Of a stretch of DNA of 64,000 nucleotides, positions 29,300 through 37,500 are shown one piece after another. The position numbers and the translations under genes are program-made. A model generated the notes under the pieces. It was not told the DNA's origin. It worked only from the letters and a program-made list of their open reading frames with translations, and did not search any database. Numbering within the stretch: the stretch's first letter is position 1; each line of letters starts with the position of its first letter. Source of the stretch: Acinetobacter ursingii DSM 16037 = CIP 107286 (lineage in GTDB: Bacteria; Pseudomonadota; Gammaproteobacteria; Pseudomonadales; Moraxellaceae); contig NZ_KB849717.1 of the NCBI RefSeq assembly GCF_000368825.1, positions 914,792-978,791 on the forward strand, read 5' to 3'.

Positions 29300-30748
29300 T
29301 TAGATCCGGTATGACGATGATGCGTCAGGATAAAACAAAACCGAAGAAAGAATATTTTCATACTCAAAATTGTGTAAGTATTGAGTACATTCAAGGTCAT
29401 TTAGAAAATCTTGACACCAATCATTAATATCATAAATGCTGAGTCCATGAATTAGTTTCTGGTAGCGACTTTTTCGCTCTGCCAATGGCATATTCAGTGC
29501 TGTTTCCAGTGCGGTCGACATGGCCTCACGGTCTGTTGGGTCAACAACCAGAGCATCGGTCATTTGTTCTGCCGCACCAGCAAATTTTGTTAAAATCAAC
29601 ACGCCCGGATTTTGTGGATCTTGTGCAGCAATATATTCTTTTGCGACCAAATTCATTCCATCTTTAAGTGAACTAATCCAGCAGATATCTGCATCACGAT
29701 AAAACTGCATCAGTTGATTGTGTGCTTTTGATTCATAACTACATACAATCGGATACCAGTCTTCTCGCTTAAATTCGTTGTTGATAATATCCATTTTTAA
29801 TTTAAATCGTTCAAATAGACGTTTATATGTGGCGACATCAAGGCGACAAGGACACGCGATTTGTAAATGTTGAATCTGCCCACGCCGTTCAGGATGTTGC
29901 TCTAAGTAGTGAGCAAAACTATTAAACCTCTCGAATAAGCCTTTAGAGTAGTCAATACGATCTACACCAATAATGGTTTTCATCGCCGAGTGTGTAGTGT
30001 GTGGCTCTGAGCGAGCATTTGCTAAATCTGCAACCGATTTTTGGATCCCTTTAACATCGACCCCAATCGGATAATGTTGAATCGAAACCAAGCGCTGATT
30101 CAGACTTAAACTATTTTTTTGAATTTTTTGTGCTTGCAATAATTGCGTACATACTTGTAGACAATTCTTTTGATCTTGCTGGGTCTGTAATCCAACTAAA
30201 TTATAATGGCATATATCCTGAAGTAGCGCATTGGCAACGGGTAACTTTTTCCACAGTTCAAGCGCTGGAAATGGAATATGTAAAAAGAAACCAATTTTAT
30301 TTTGCATGCCCAATTCACGACAATGACGTGCAACACTTAAGAAATGATAGTCTTGCACCCAAATCAAGTCATCTGGCGCAGCAAATTCACTTATTTTTTT
30401 GGCAAATAAAGCATTCACTTGTTGATAGGTTTGATACTCATCATGTTGATAATCAATCAGATCAGCGCGGTCATGCATCATAGGCCATAAGCTATTATTG
30501 GCAAAACCACAGTAATAATCCTGATATTGTTTCTGGGTTAGCGGACAGGTGATATAGGTAATTTTTGATTTGTATAAAATATCAAAGCGTTGATTGGTCT
30601 GTTGTTCAACTTTCTCGCCATTCCAGCCTACCCATATACCGCCGACTTTACTCAAAGCATCCTGCATAGCAACGGCTAAGCCGCCTGCTACACATTTTTC
30701 AGATTGAGGTAAACTGACACGATTCGATAATATAATAAGTCTAGACAT
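29300..30748 (-). CDS. otsA: Alpha,alpha-trehalose-phosphate synthase (UDP-forming)
   Basis: A GT20 glycosyltransferase that joins UDP-glucose and glucose-6-phosphate to trehalose-6-phosphate. Visible are RLIILSNRVSLPQ, GGLAVAMQDAL, WVQDYHFLSVARHCR, the conserved GVDRIDYSKGLFERF and DGMNLVAKEYIAAQ. The ATG at 30748 is chosen because GGAGAAG precedes it by 5 bases; a start 12 bases upstream is possible. It overlaps the end of otsB by 8 bases. The last residues beyond the GT-B fold look variable. Trehalose protects Acinetobacter against osmotic and desiccation stress. Confidence 0.95.
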   Translation of the reverse strand: MSRLIILSNRVSLPQSEKCVAGGLAVAMQDALSKVGGIWVGWNGEKVEQQTNQRFDILYKSKITYITCPLTQKQYQDYYCGFANNSLWPMMHDRADLIDYQHDEYQTYQQVNALFAKKISEFAAPDDLIWVQDYHFLSVARHCRELGMQNKIGFFLHIPFPALELWKKLPVANALLQDICHYNLVGLQTQQDQKNCLQVCTQLLQAQKIQKNSLSLNQRLVSIQHYPIGVDVKGIQKSVADLANARSEPHTTHSAMKTIIGVDRIDYSKGLFERFNSFAHYLEQHPERRGQIQHLQIACPCRLDVATYKRLFERFKLKMDIINNEFKREDWYPIVCSYESKAHNQLMQFYRDADICWISSLKDGMNLVAKEYIAAQDPQNPGVLILTKFAGAAEQMTDALVVDPTDREAMSTALETALNMPLAERKSRYQKLIHGLSIYDINDWCQDFLNDLECTQYLHNFEYENILSSVLFYPDASSSYRI

Positions 30749-31586
30749 GTTCTTCTCCATATTTTTCTAAATGTTCAGGAATGGCGGTATCACGCAGTCG
30801 TTCTAAAAAAACCCTTAAAAAGAAATTGACCTGATCAATATTTCTAAATCGATATGTCGCATTTGTTGCACCCTCACTCACCTTGATGGTTACGCCTTTC
30901 ATTTGATTGACGTAGCTAAAACCATCTTCATCAGTTCGATCATCGCCAATGAAAATAGCTAAATGATTTTGCAGATTGAGTAAGTGCGAGATTTCTGCGA
31001 TGGCTTGACCTTTATCAATATCATTCCAAACTAATTCATAGACATATTTGCCTTTGATCAATCGAAGCTGGTCATGTTGATGTTGTAGGCGCTGCATGAT
31101 CAGACTAGCAATCTGTTGCAGTTCAGGGCATTTTCGATAATGTAGCGCGATCGCATGTTGTTTATTTTCAATAGTAAATTCTGGATAACGTTGAGTGTCC
31201 TTATTTAAAATAATCTCAAGCGCTTGAAATAATTCACTTTGAGAATGCTTAGAAAATTGATTTTGATCATTGAGATAAATCAATAAACCATGCAAGGCTG
31301 CAATAGGTAGATCGATTGCTCCAAACATGTTCTTGGCAGATGACAAATCTCGCCCTGTGACCGCAGCCACAGTAAGATGTTGTTGAATATGTTGGATTAA
31401 ATCCAGTATGTCTTTTGAAATAAAACAACTTGATGGATCAATTTGAAACTCTGCTAAAGTTCCATCAATATCTAAAAATAATGCCATTGATTTATTTTGA
31501 GAAAAAATATCATTTACCACATCCTCACAGCTATCATAATGTGAAGAAGCTAATATGCTATTTTCATTTTGAATATTTATGTTCAT
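30741..31586 (-). CDS. otsB: Trehalose-6-phosphate phosphatase
   Basis: A HAD-superfamily phosphatase of 281 residues that removes phosphate from trehalose-6-phosphate. Motif I is LFLDIDGTLAEF (catalytic Asp near residue 39), motif II is AAVTGRDL, and motif III/IV is AIFIGDDRTDEDGF. It is the first gene of the otsBA operon, as in many proteobacteria. The N-terminal extension of about 30 residues is polar. The promoter should lie in 31587-31750; I could not pick a convincing sigma-70 or sigma-S site. Confidence 0.94.
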   Translation of the reverse strand: MNINIQNENSILASSHYDSCEDVVNDIFSQNKSMALFLDIDGTLAEFQIDPSSCFISKDILDLIQHIQQHLTVAAVTGRDLSSAKNMFGAIDLPIAALHGLLIYLNDQNQFSKHSQSELFQALEIILNKDTQRYPEFTIENKQHAIALHYRKCPELQQIASLIMQRLQHQHDQLRLIKGKYVYELVWNDIDKGQAIAEISHLLNLQNHLAIFIGDDRTDEDGFSYVNQMKGVTIKVSEGATNATYRFRNIDQVNFFLRVFLERLRDTAIPEHLEKYGEEHV

Positions 31587-32020
31587 GTGTTCATCGTTAT
31601 AATATAAATGCTTTTAATTAGATTGAGTTAAAAACGATCAAAAATAAAGCAAAATTACTTAAACACCTCAACAATCCGCTTAGGATTTACTTAAGTTGAT
31701 TTGAATGATACAAACTCATGATTTGTTACATAGACTGAATAAATCTCTTATTAAAAAAACAAGCCGAATAATTTTTTTATTTTCATTATTTTACAAAGGT
31801 GAAAAGATTTAAATATGTCATAAAGTCTATAAACTCAAAAAATAAATCAATATGTTAAAGTGTATTTATCTTAAGAACTAGATACACAATCCTACTTAGC
31901 TTACATGATCCACATAGTCTGATCATAAAAACTAAACATTTGAAACAAGAGTGATGTTTTTATACGACCCCCAATATAGGCATGCTAACCACTCACTTAT
32001 TTGATAAAGAGAATTTTAAA
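31587..32020. other. AT-rich intergenic region between otsBA and the PNPOx-family gene
   Basis: No gene is supported. It must hold the divergent promoters of otsBA and of the stress-protein gene. A possible alternative start of the latter lies at ATG 31982. Confidence 0.4.
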
Positions 32021-32494
32021 ATGACGGACTACGAAAAAATTAATGATCTCATTAAAAATATAAGAACGGTCATCTTCACCTTTAGCAATACTGAAGGACA
32101 TTTACACGCGGCACCTATGACCACCCAAAATCGCGAATTTAATGGTCAAGTATGGTTCATTGGTTCCAAGAAATCTGAATTATGTCAAAGCATTCAGACA
32201 GATTCTCAAGTAAACCTTGCCTATGTCACCTCTTCAAACCATTATGTTTCTATTCATGGCACAGCAAACCTTGTTGATGATCAAAGCATTTTAGATGAAC
32301 TCTGGTCTCCTGCTTATGAGGCTTTCTTTGAAAATGGAAAACAGGATCCCGACGTACAATTAATTCAGGTGAATGCGCATGGAGCTCAGTATTGGGAAAG
32401 TGCAGGAACGATTGCAACTTTATATAAATTAACTAAAGCTGCGATTTCAGGAGAAAAGCAAGAATTAGGAACAAGCGATACTGTGAGACTTTAA
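32021..32494 (+). CDS. Pyridoxamine 5'-phosphate oxidase-family stress protein (GSP26-like)
   Basis: A flavin-binding split-barrel protein of about 157 residues. The pattern IRTVIFTFSNTEGHLHAAPM, then VWFIGSKKSELCQSIQ and VNLAYVTSSNHYVSIHGTA, is typical of general-stress-protein-26 relatives. These bind FMN or F420-like cofactors; few have a known reaction. The ATG at 32021 agrees best with family length and has AAAGAG upstream. Proximity to otsBA fits a stress-related role but does not prove it. Confidence 0.85.
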   Translation: MTDYEKINDLIKNIRTVIFTFSNTEGHLHAAPMTTQNREFNGQVWFIGSKKSELCQSIQTDSQVNLAYVTSSNHYVSIHGTANLVDDQSILDELWSPAYEAFFENGKQDPDVQLIQVNAHGAQYWESAGTIATLYKLTKAAISGEKQELGTSDTVRL

Positions 32495-32516
32495 AACAAC
32501 GTATTGCAATTTCTGT

Positions 32517-32615
32517 ATGACTATCATTATTAATGGTATTGATACATCTCAAGCAAATAGTCGTCATGATGAACATCCAGATCATCCATCAAAGATGGGA
32601 ATCATGATTCAATGA
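32517..32615 (+). CDS. Very small ORF (32 aa), possible gene remnant
   Basis: It starts 22 bases after the PNPOx-family stop codon and encodes a hydrophilic peptide beginning MTIIINGIDTSQANS and ending MGIMIQ. It reads like the first residues of a longer protein cut short. No ribosome binding site stands out. It may be a fragment or chance. Confidence 0.25.
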   Translation: MTIIINGIDTSQANSRHDEHPDHPSKMGIMIQ

Positions 32616-32620
32616 ACTGC

Positions 32621-32662
32621 TTGAGTTATATATGGAGCATTCTTGCTTCATGTATAACTCAA
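32621..32662 (+). terminator. Strong hairpin downstream of the PNPOx-family gene
   Basis: Arms TTGAGTTATATATGGAGCA (32621-32639) and its partner (32644-32662) pair over 19 positions with a few mismatches and a 4-base loop. The sequence after it is A/T-rich but lacks a pure T run. The region 32663-33100 has no recognisable gene, only the palindrome at 32811-32850. Confidence 0.6.
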
Positions 32663-32810
32663 AATAAATTATTATAATTTTTATTTTAAATTCAAACATC
32701 TTATCTTAATAAAAAATTTAAATTCAACCAATTCCTATTATAATACTCATCCTATGTATTTTCTAATATCTAGTAGTTTTTCTTTAGTCTTACATTAAAC
32801 TCTTTCATTC

Positions 32811-32850
32811 ATCCTTTTTATTTCTTTCTAAGGAAGAAAAAATAGGGTTT
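32811..32850 (+). repeat. Intergenic palindromic repeat (copy 2)
   Basis: CCTTTTTATTTCTTTC-TAA-GGAAGAAAAAATAGG forms a hairpin that resembles the copies near 3892 and 34331 in arm order and loop (TAAGG). Confidence 0.4.
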
Positions 32851-33100
32851 AAACAATTATAAAAAAATTCCATTCCTTATTAAAAAACCAAGAACACTCC
32901 GAACTAAAAATGAATTAGATCACAATATTATAATAATGTTCATTCAATCTGTGCATGATGATATGCATCAGCTTTGTAAAATTTCCACAAATTTTAAAAC
33001 TATAACTATACAGAGCATCCATTTTTATAGCCCCAGATTTGTTAATATTAATTAATACCAGCTACAAATCATCTAAATAATTCTCTAGGGAGCATCATCT

Positions 33101-33361
33101 ATGGAGAATCATCGCATCATTCTTCAAGATGAAGATAAAAATCAACATCAAATCATTCGTGTGAAAGATGTCACTTTCAATACTCAAACCCTTATGAATA
33201 CTCATCATTGGTTATGGGTTTATGCTGAAAGCTATGAATTTTTTCCATTTGAATCATGGGAACAGCTTAATCACGCTAAAGTGAGTGAAACGATTTCTCT
33301 TCAGGGAAAACGATTCAAAGTCATCAAAATCTTAAAAACTAAAAAGCCAAAGTTCTCTTAG
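33101..33361 (+). CDS. Small protein of unknown function (86 aa)
   Basis: The protein begins MENHRIILQDEDKNQHQII and has a central aromatic segment HHWLWVYAESYEFFPFESW and a basic C-terminus (FKVIKILKTKKPKFS). GGGAG lies about 9 bases before the ATG. It is probably a compact beta-rich soluble protein. It stands alone in a long AT-rich region; I do not recognise the family. Confidence 0.6.
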   Translation: MENHRIILQDEDKNQHQIIRVKDVTFNTQTLMNTHHWLWVYAESYEFFPFESWEQLNHAKVSETISLQGKRFKVIKILKTKKPKFS

Positions 33362-33433
33362 TCAAAGAAAACAACAAATCAGTTCACCGACATTTTTCTA
33401 TAGATTTAGATCGTTAATCCTGAATCTTTTTTT

Positions 33434-33470
33434 AATCCATAGCTTACAGCAGTGTAATCCACAGCTTACA
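33434..33470 (+). repeat. Direct repeat with 22-bp period upstream of the BLUF gene
   Basis: AATCCATAGCTTACA (33434-33448) is repeated as AATCCACAGCTTACA (33456-33470), 14 of 15 bases identical, offset by 22 bp (two helical turns). This spacing suits a protein bound twice on one DNA face. The remainder of 33362-33836 is very AT-rich and has no gene. Confidence 0.45.
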
Positions 33471-33836
33471 AATGTTCATTTACTGATCAGTCATTTTAAT
33501 TTTTAATATATTTATCAATAGGATATGAATTAATATTTTAAAGAATTTCATTTCTATCATTTATTTTAATTTAATTGATATATCTCATTAATTATTTGAA
33601 TTATAACAAATTACTCAAAAAAAATATTTAGTTAATCTAATCAATTAAATCAATTTATTAAATTATAATTAATTTTAAGAATTCGCCAATTTTTGAAAAA
33701 CAGACTATTATGAGATACGTCACTCCCACTCCTCTAAATTTAATCTCTATTTATTAATAAGATATAAATTTTATTGACTCTTTATTGCTCATTTTTAGTT
33801 GAAATGTGACGTAAGTTATTTAAGGAATGTGCAATT

Positions 33837-34304
33837 ATGAAAATTCAGTTATGTTATGCGAGTACTCGCAATCTACAATCAGAAGATCTATTACAAGATC
33901 TGAATGATATTTTGACCATAGCTCGTGATTTTAATAGTCGTCATGATATTTGCGGCGTGCTTTACTATGCTGATGGCTCTTTTTTTCAATGCTTGCAAGG
34001 TGAAAAAGAGGTCGTCGAAGCATTATTTGCTAACATCTGTAAAGATGAACGCCATTGTGAAATTATTTCATTTGAAATTATGGAGATTGAGGAAACCAAG
34101 TTTAAAGATTGGTCAATGAAATATGTACAACGTAATTCAGAGATTAATAAATTTTTTAAGAAAATGAACTTTAAAATGTTTTCTCCATCTGCACTTGATG
34201 ACAAAACACTTCCTGTTTTTTTAAATCATCTTTATGATGCTGATCAAGCCCAAATTAAGCAACGAGTCGGTATGAATAATCGTGGTGTAAATAAATATAT
34301 TTAG
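33837..34304 (+). CDS. blsA: BLUF-domain blue-light photoreceptor, BlsA-like
   Basis: A short BLUF protein of 155 residues: an FAD-binding light sensor without an attached output enzyme, as in A. baumannii BlsA, which controls motility, biofilm and iron uptake by protein contacts. The flavin-switch residues are all present: Tyr7 (MKIQLCYAS), Asn33 (ARDFNSRHDICGVL) and Gln51 (FFQCLQGE). The KDWSMKYVQRN segment follows, and the protein ends RGVNKYI. GGAATG lies upstream of the ATG. BlsA has been reported to interact with Fur in A. baumannii, so a link with the Fur-controlled operon in this window is conceivable. Confidence 0.92.
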   Translation: MKIQLCYASTRNLQSEDLLQDLNDILTIARDFNSRHDICGVLYYADGSFFQCLQGEKEVVEALFANICKDERHCEIISFEIMEIEETKFKDWSMKYVQRNSEINKFFKKMNFKMFSPSALDDKTLPVFLNHLYDADQAQIKQRVGMNNRGVNKYI

Positions 34305-34330
34305 TATTATCTATTAGACTTATTTCATAA

Positions 34331-34369
34331 ATCCCCTTTATTTCTTCCTATGAAAGAAAAATAAAGTGG
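34331..34369 (+). repeat. Intergenic palindromic repeat (copy 3)
   Basis: CCCCTTTATTTCTTCC-TAT-GAAAGAAAAATAAAG forms an imperfect hairpin just after the BLUF gene. It is similar to the copies near 3892 and 32811. Confidence 0.4.
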
Positions 34370-34408
34370 CTTTAAAAAATAATGAAAGAAGTCTATTTTG
34401 CCTATATG

Positions 34409-34454
34409 AATAATGCTAACAGGCTTTAATCTAAACCAGCCTGTTAGCATTATT
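34409..34454. terminator. Long inverted repeat between convergent genes
   Basis: Perfect 17-bp arms AATAATGCTAACAGGCT (34409-34425) and AGCCTGTTAGCATTATT (34438-34454) with a 12-base loop. It lies between the BLUF gene and the convergent small-protein genes. It lacks a clear T run, so it is either a bidirectional stem terminator or an mRNA-end protector. Confidence 0.6.
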
Positions 34455-34553
34455 AAAAACGTTCTGATCAAAAAAATTAAATATTAACATTTTAATGAAT
34501 CAATTCGTCGCGATATAATTTATACCAAATAAATAATAGTACTATCTTGAAAT

Positions 34554-34664
34554 TTATAACAGATATTCCCAAATGACATAGCCAATAGCAAAACCTAAAA
34601 AGGCATATAACGTAATGATAAAGAAGACAAAACTTGCCTTATTTTTTTGCTTTAAAAATTGCAT
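34554..34664 (-). CDS. 36-residue single-pass membrane protein
   Basis: It begins MQFLKQKNKASFVFFIITLY, has one hydrophobic helix (about residues 11-32) and ends VIWEYLL. GAGGT precedes the ATG by 8 bases, which is strong support for such a small gene. A basic N-terminus and aromatic C-terminal edge predict N-in topology. Size and shape recall accessory micro-subunits of membrane complexes (CydX-, AcrZ- or KdpF-like), but I see no specific family match. Confidence 0.55.
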   Translation of the reverse strand: MQFLKQKNKASFVFFIITLYAFLGFAIGYVIWEYLL

Positions 34665-34752
34665 ATCATTAACCTCAATGATGATCGACCTGACTTAAAC
34701 TCACAACAACAAATCAAAATAAAACATTAAAAATAAAACACTTAATAAATAA

Positions 34753-34908
34753 TTACTGATGTTCAACCACTGCCTGCTTTTGTTGCTGGGATGGCATATA
34801 TTCAGGTTCATGGCTCACAGCAAAATAAAATAATACTAAGAACATACAACCTAGAAAAATACTAATTCCTACGACCACAAATGGAAATTTTGATTGATCC
34901 TTTGACAT
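34753..34908 (-). CDS. 51-residue single-pass membrane protein
   Basis: It begins MSKDQSKFPFVVVGISIF. One helix (about residues 9-32) is followed by a Gln-rich hydrophilic tail ending VVEHQ. GAGGAG is placed 9 bases before the ATG. It starts 33 bases after the stop codon of the 273-residue gene and precedes the 36-residue gene on the same strand, so the three may form one transcript. Confidence 0.6.
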   Translation of the reverse strand: MSKDQSKFPFVVVGISIFLGCMFLVLFYFAVSHEPEYMPSQQQKQAVVEHQ

Positions 34909-34941
34909 AAGATCAGACTCCTCAATATTTAAAAAATAAAA

Positions 34942-35763
34942 TTAAATCGAAGAACTTTCTAAACGCTTCAGCATATTTACATTTTGAATTTGCGTTTGAA
35001 TATATTCAGCATAGACTGAAATTTTTTCAAAAATATGCTCTGAATAAAACATATCTTCTATCAAATGATGTGCCTGTTTTGCGCTAAAACCATGCGTCAA
35101 CATGATTAATGGTACATTTATTTCAGAGAAATCATGGCAAAGCTTTTGATGCAAAGCATCTTTTCTTTTAAACAGTAATTTTTTCTGATCGATTTGATTC
35201 GATCTAAAGGCTACATCTCCAGCCTGTTGTTTAATGACAAATATTTTGACTTTTAAAAAGTGACTCATTTGATTTAATATCTCTAAATCAATTTTTAAGT
35301 ACGTCAAAATAAATATTTTTGAAGTATCTGAACGACATATTGCCTGAATCAATTTTAAAAATACAAAATCTAAATCATCATCATATTCAAAAATATCCAG
35401 ATACAGATTTAAGGACTCCAATGTCCGATCAATATGAATTTGAGTGTGATGATGAACTTGATAAAATGGTGACAGCAGATCGCGAATCATGGCAGTAAAA
35501 GGCGTTGAATAAATAGTTTTTTTATTTAAATTCGCCAAGATGAAGGGCGAAAAAACATAAGCCACGTTCATATCATCCTGTTTAATCGCAGACTGGATCA
35601 TATAAGTCAAATCTACAGGCGCCATACTTCTTAATAGTTTGGCACGCAGGATGGTTGCTTCGAGATTAACATATTGATTTAAAATCTGTTGTTGTACCTT
35701 CTGAGAAGGTGCCTGTGCAGAAAAAATCTTCAACAGTTGATTTAATTCTTCAGTTTTGAACAC
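34942..35763 (-). CDS. Protein of unknown function (273 aa)
   Basis: A soluble, helix-rich protein with no signal peptide. It begins MFKTEELNQLLKIFSAQ. The middle contains LNLYLDIFEYDDDLDFVFLKLIQ and the C-terminal half contains IFILTYLKIDLEILNQM and IMLTHGFSAKQAHHLIE. I recognise no known domain. It diverges from the MocR regulator gene (226-base gap), so it could be that regulator's target, and it is followed by two tiny membrane-protein genes. Confidence 0.7.
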   Translation of the reverse strand: MFKTEELNQLLKIFSAQAPSQKVQQQILNQYVNLEATILRAKLLRSMAPVDLTYMIQSAIKQDDMNVAYVFSPFILANLNKKTIYSTPFTAMIRDLLSPFYQVHHHTQIHIDRTLESLNLYLDIFEYDDDLDFVFLKLIQAICRSDTSKIFILTYLKIDLEILNQMSHFLKVKIFVIKQQAGDVAFRSNQIDQKKLLFKRKDALHQKLCHDFSEINVPLIMLTHGFSAKQAHHLIEDMFYSEHIFEKISVYAEYIQTQIQNVNMLKRLESSSI

Positions 35764-36003
35764 ATCTCACCTCTTTATTTCATCTCAACAGTAAATCAAA
35801 TCTAAAAATGTATATCTGCTTGAGTTTTAATCTATTGTCTTTGGAAAATAGGTGGATTGTTAGATACAGATTGAGCTATAAAAAATATAACAGATAGCGT
35901 CTTTTTTCTAAATCTGTTCTATTTTTACACCGATTTTAGTCCATTTCTGATTGAATCTACGCTAAAGTGTTATATCTTTCTTTCGATTGTGTTTTTCATT
36001 GCA

Positions 36004-37419
36004 ATGTATAAATCTGAACAGTTGGCGCAGCATTTAAAACTATCGATTGAAAATGGGACATGGTCTGCGCAAAGCAAATTGCCCTCTTTACGTGAACAAG
36101 CTGAAATTTCTGGGTTTAGTTTGATGACCGTGATGAATGCGTATCAGGATTTAGAAGCGCAGGGTTTTATTTATTCGCGAGAAAAATCAGGTTATTTTGT
36201 TGCTGAACAGTCAAAAAACCGAGTTCCTCAAGCAACAACCCTCGTTTCACTAAATCCTAAAATAGAAATCAACTCTCTTGTCTTTAAGTATTTAAAATCG
36301 ATTCAATCCAAAGATATTGTGCCATTTGGTTCCGCTTTTCCAGATCATCATCTGTTGACGCCAGCAAAGCTGCTGCAAACCTTAAGTCAGATGGCACGAG
36401 ATCGAAACAGTTATGATCAAACCAGTAATCTTCCACCAGGAAATCTGGCCTTGCGCAAAATGATTGCCCAGCGTTATGCCATGCAAGGAATAGCCACCGA
36501 TGCAGATGATATTGTGATTACGTCGGGTGGTCTGGATGCATTGAATTTATCATTACAGGCGCTGACCCAACCGGGCGACTATATATTATTACAACAAACC
36601 ACCTTTTATGGAGCATGGCAAGCCGCAGAACGTTTAGGCTTAAAAGTGATTGCGCTGCCAGAACATCCGACACATGGTTTTGACCTGCAAGCCTTTGAAC
36701 AAATCATTCAATATTATCCAATTAAAGTATGCTGGTTTATGTTAAATGCCCAGAATCCGATTGGATTTACTGTGAGTGATGATCTCAAATATAAAATTGC
36801 CAAACTTTTACATCAATATCACATCCATTTAATTGAAGATGATGTCTATGAGGAACTTTATTCTGGTTTAAATAAGCCGCTTCCTATGAAATATTTTGAC
36901 AGCAATAATCTGGTTTTGCATTGCTCGTCTTTTTCAAAAACCTTAGGTGCTGGTTTTCGCGTAGGCTGGGTCTATGCAGGAAAATATTCAGAGCAAATTC
37001 AGCATTTGCAACTGATGAGCACCATTTCAGCCAATACCTTGATTCAAAATGCTTTGGTTGAATTTGTATCGAGTCATCATTATGAAAAGCATTTACGCCT
37101 GTTACGTCGACGTCTGGAAAAGAACAAAAAACGCTTTACTCAATATTTAAAACAACATTTGGGACAATGCTGCGAAATTTATAGTTTTTCGGGCGGTTAC
37201 TTTATTTGGATCAAGCTTCCCTTATATCTTAATAGTCTGGAGCTTTACCATCAGCTCATCACCCAACAGATTGGGGTTGCTCCTAGCGCTCTTTTTAATG
37301 TTTTAGAAAATAACCAACATGCTATTCGTTTAAATTGCTCATTTGAATGGAGTCCATCCATACAAACTGGATTAGATACGCTTATTGACTCTATTTTAAA
37401 TATTCAAATCCAATCTTGA
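36004..37419 (+). CDS. MocR/GntR-type regulator with aminotransferase-like domain
   Basis: A fusion regulator of about 471 residues. An N-terminal GntR winged helix (MYKSEQLAQHLKLSIENGTW, LPSLREQAEISGFSLMTVMNAYQDLEAQGFIY) is joined by a linker to a fold-type I aminotransferase domain. The domain carries DDIVITSGGLDALNLSL, LNAQNPIGFT, the Asp region LIEDDVYEELYSG and the PLP lysine in SSFSKTLGAGFRVGW. MocR proteins sense PLP or amino compounds and regulate neighbouring genes. The ATG at 36004 begins the normal domain; a GTG at 35989 would add five residues. Neither has a clear ribosome binding site. Confidence 0.88.
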   Translation: MYKSEQLAQHLKLSIENGTWSAQSKLPSLREQAEISGFSLMTVMNAYQDLEAQGFIYSREKSGYFVAEQSKNRVPQATTLVSLNPKIEINSLVFKYLKSIQSKDIVPFGSAFPDHHLLTPAKLLQTLSQMARDRNSYDQTSNLPPGNLALRKMIAQRYAMQGIATDADDIVITSGGLDALNLSLQALTQPGDYILLQQTTFYGAWQAAERLGLKVIALPEHPTHGFDLQAFEQIIQYYPIKVCWFMLNAQNPIGFTVSDDLKYKIAKLLHQYHIHLIEDDVYEELYSGLNKPLPMKYFDSNNLVLHCSSFSKTLGAGFRVGWVYAGKYSEQIQHLQLMSTISANTLIQNALVEFVSSHHYEKHLRLLRRRLEKNKKRFTQYLKQHLGQCCEIYSFSGGYFIWIKLPLYLNSLELYHQLITQQIGVAPSALFNVLENNQHAIRLNCSFEWSPSIQTGLDTLIDSILNIQIQS

Positions 37420-37472
37420 TCTTTTAAATAGTTGAAACTGACCAGAATCAGAATTTATTCAGCCGAATAAAA

Positions 37473-37498
37473 ATAGGGAACTTAAGTTCCCTATCTTC
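37473..37498 (-). terminator. Terminator of the emrAB-type operon
   Basis: Perfect 22-bp palindrome centred between 37483 and 37484 (arm ATAGGGAACTT). Read on the minus strand it is followed by TTTTTATT. It lies 7 bases beyond the transporter stop. Confidence 0.85.
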
Positions 37499-37500
37499 AC

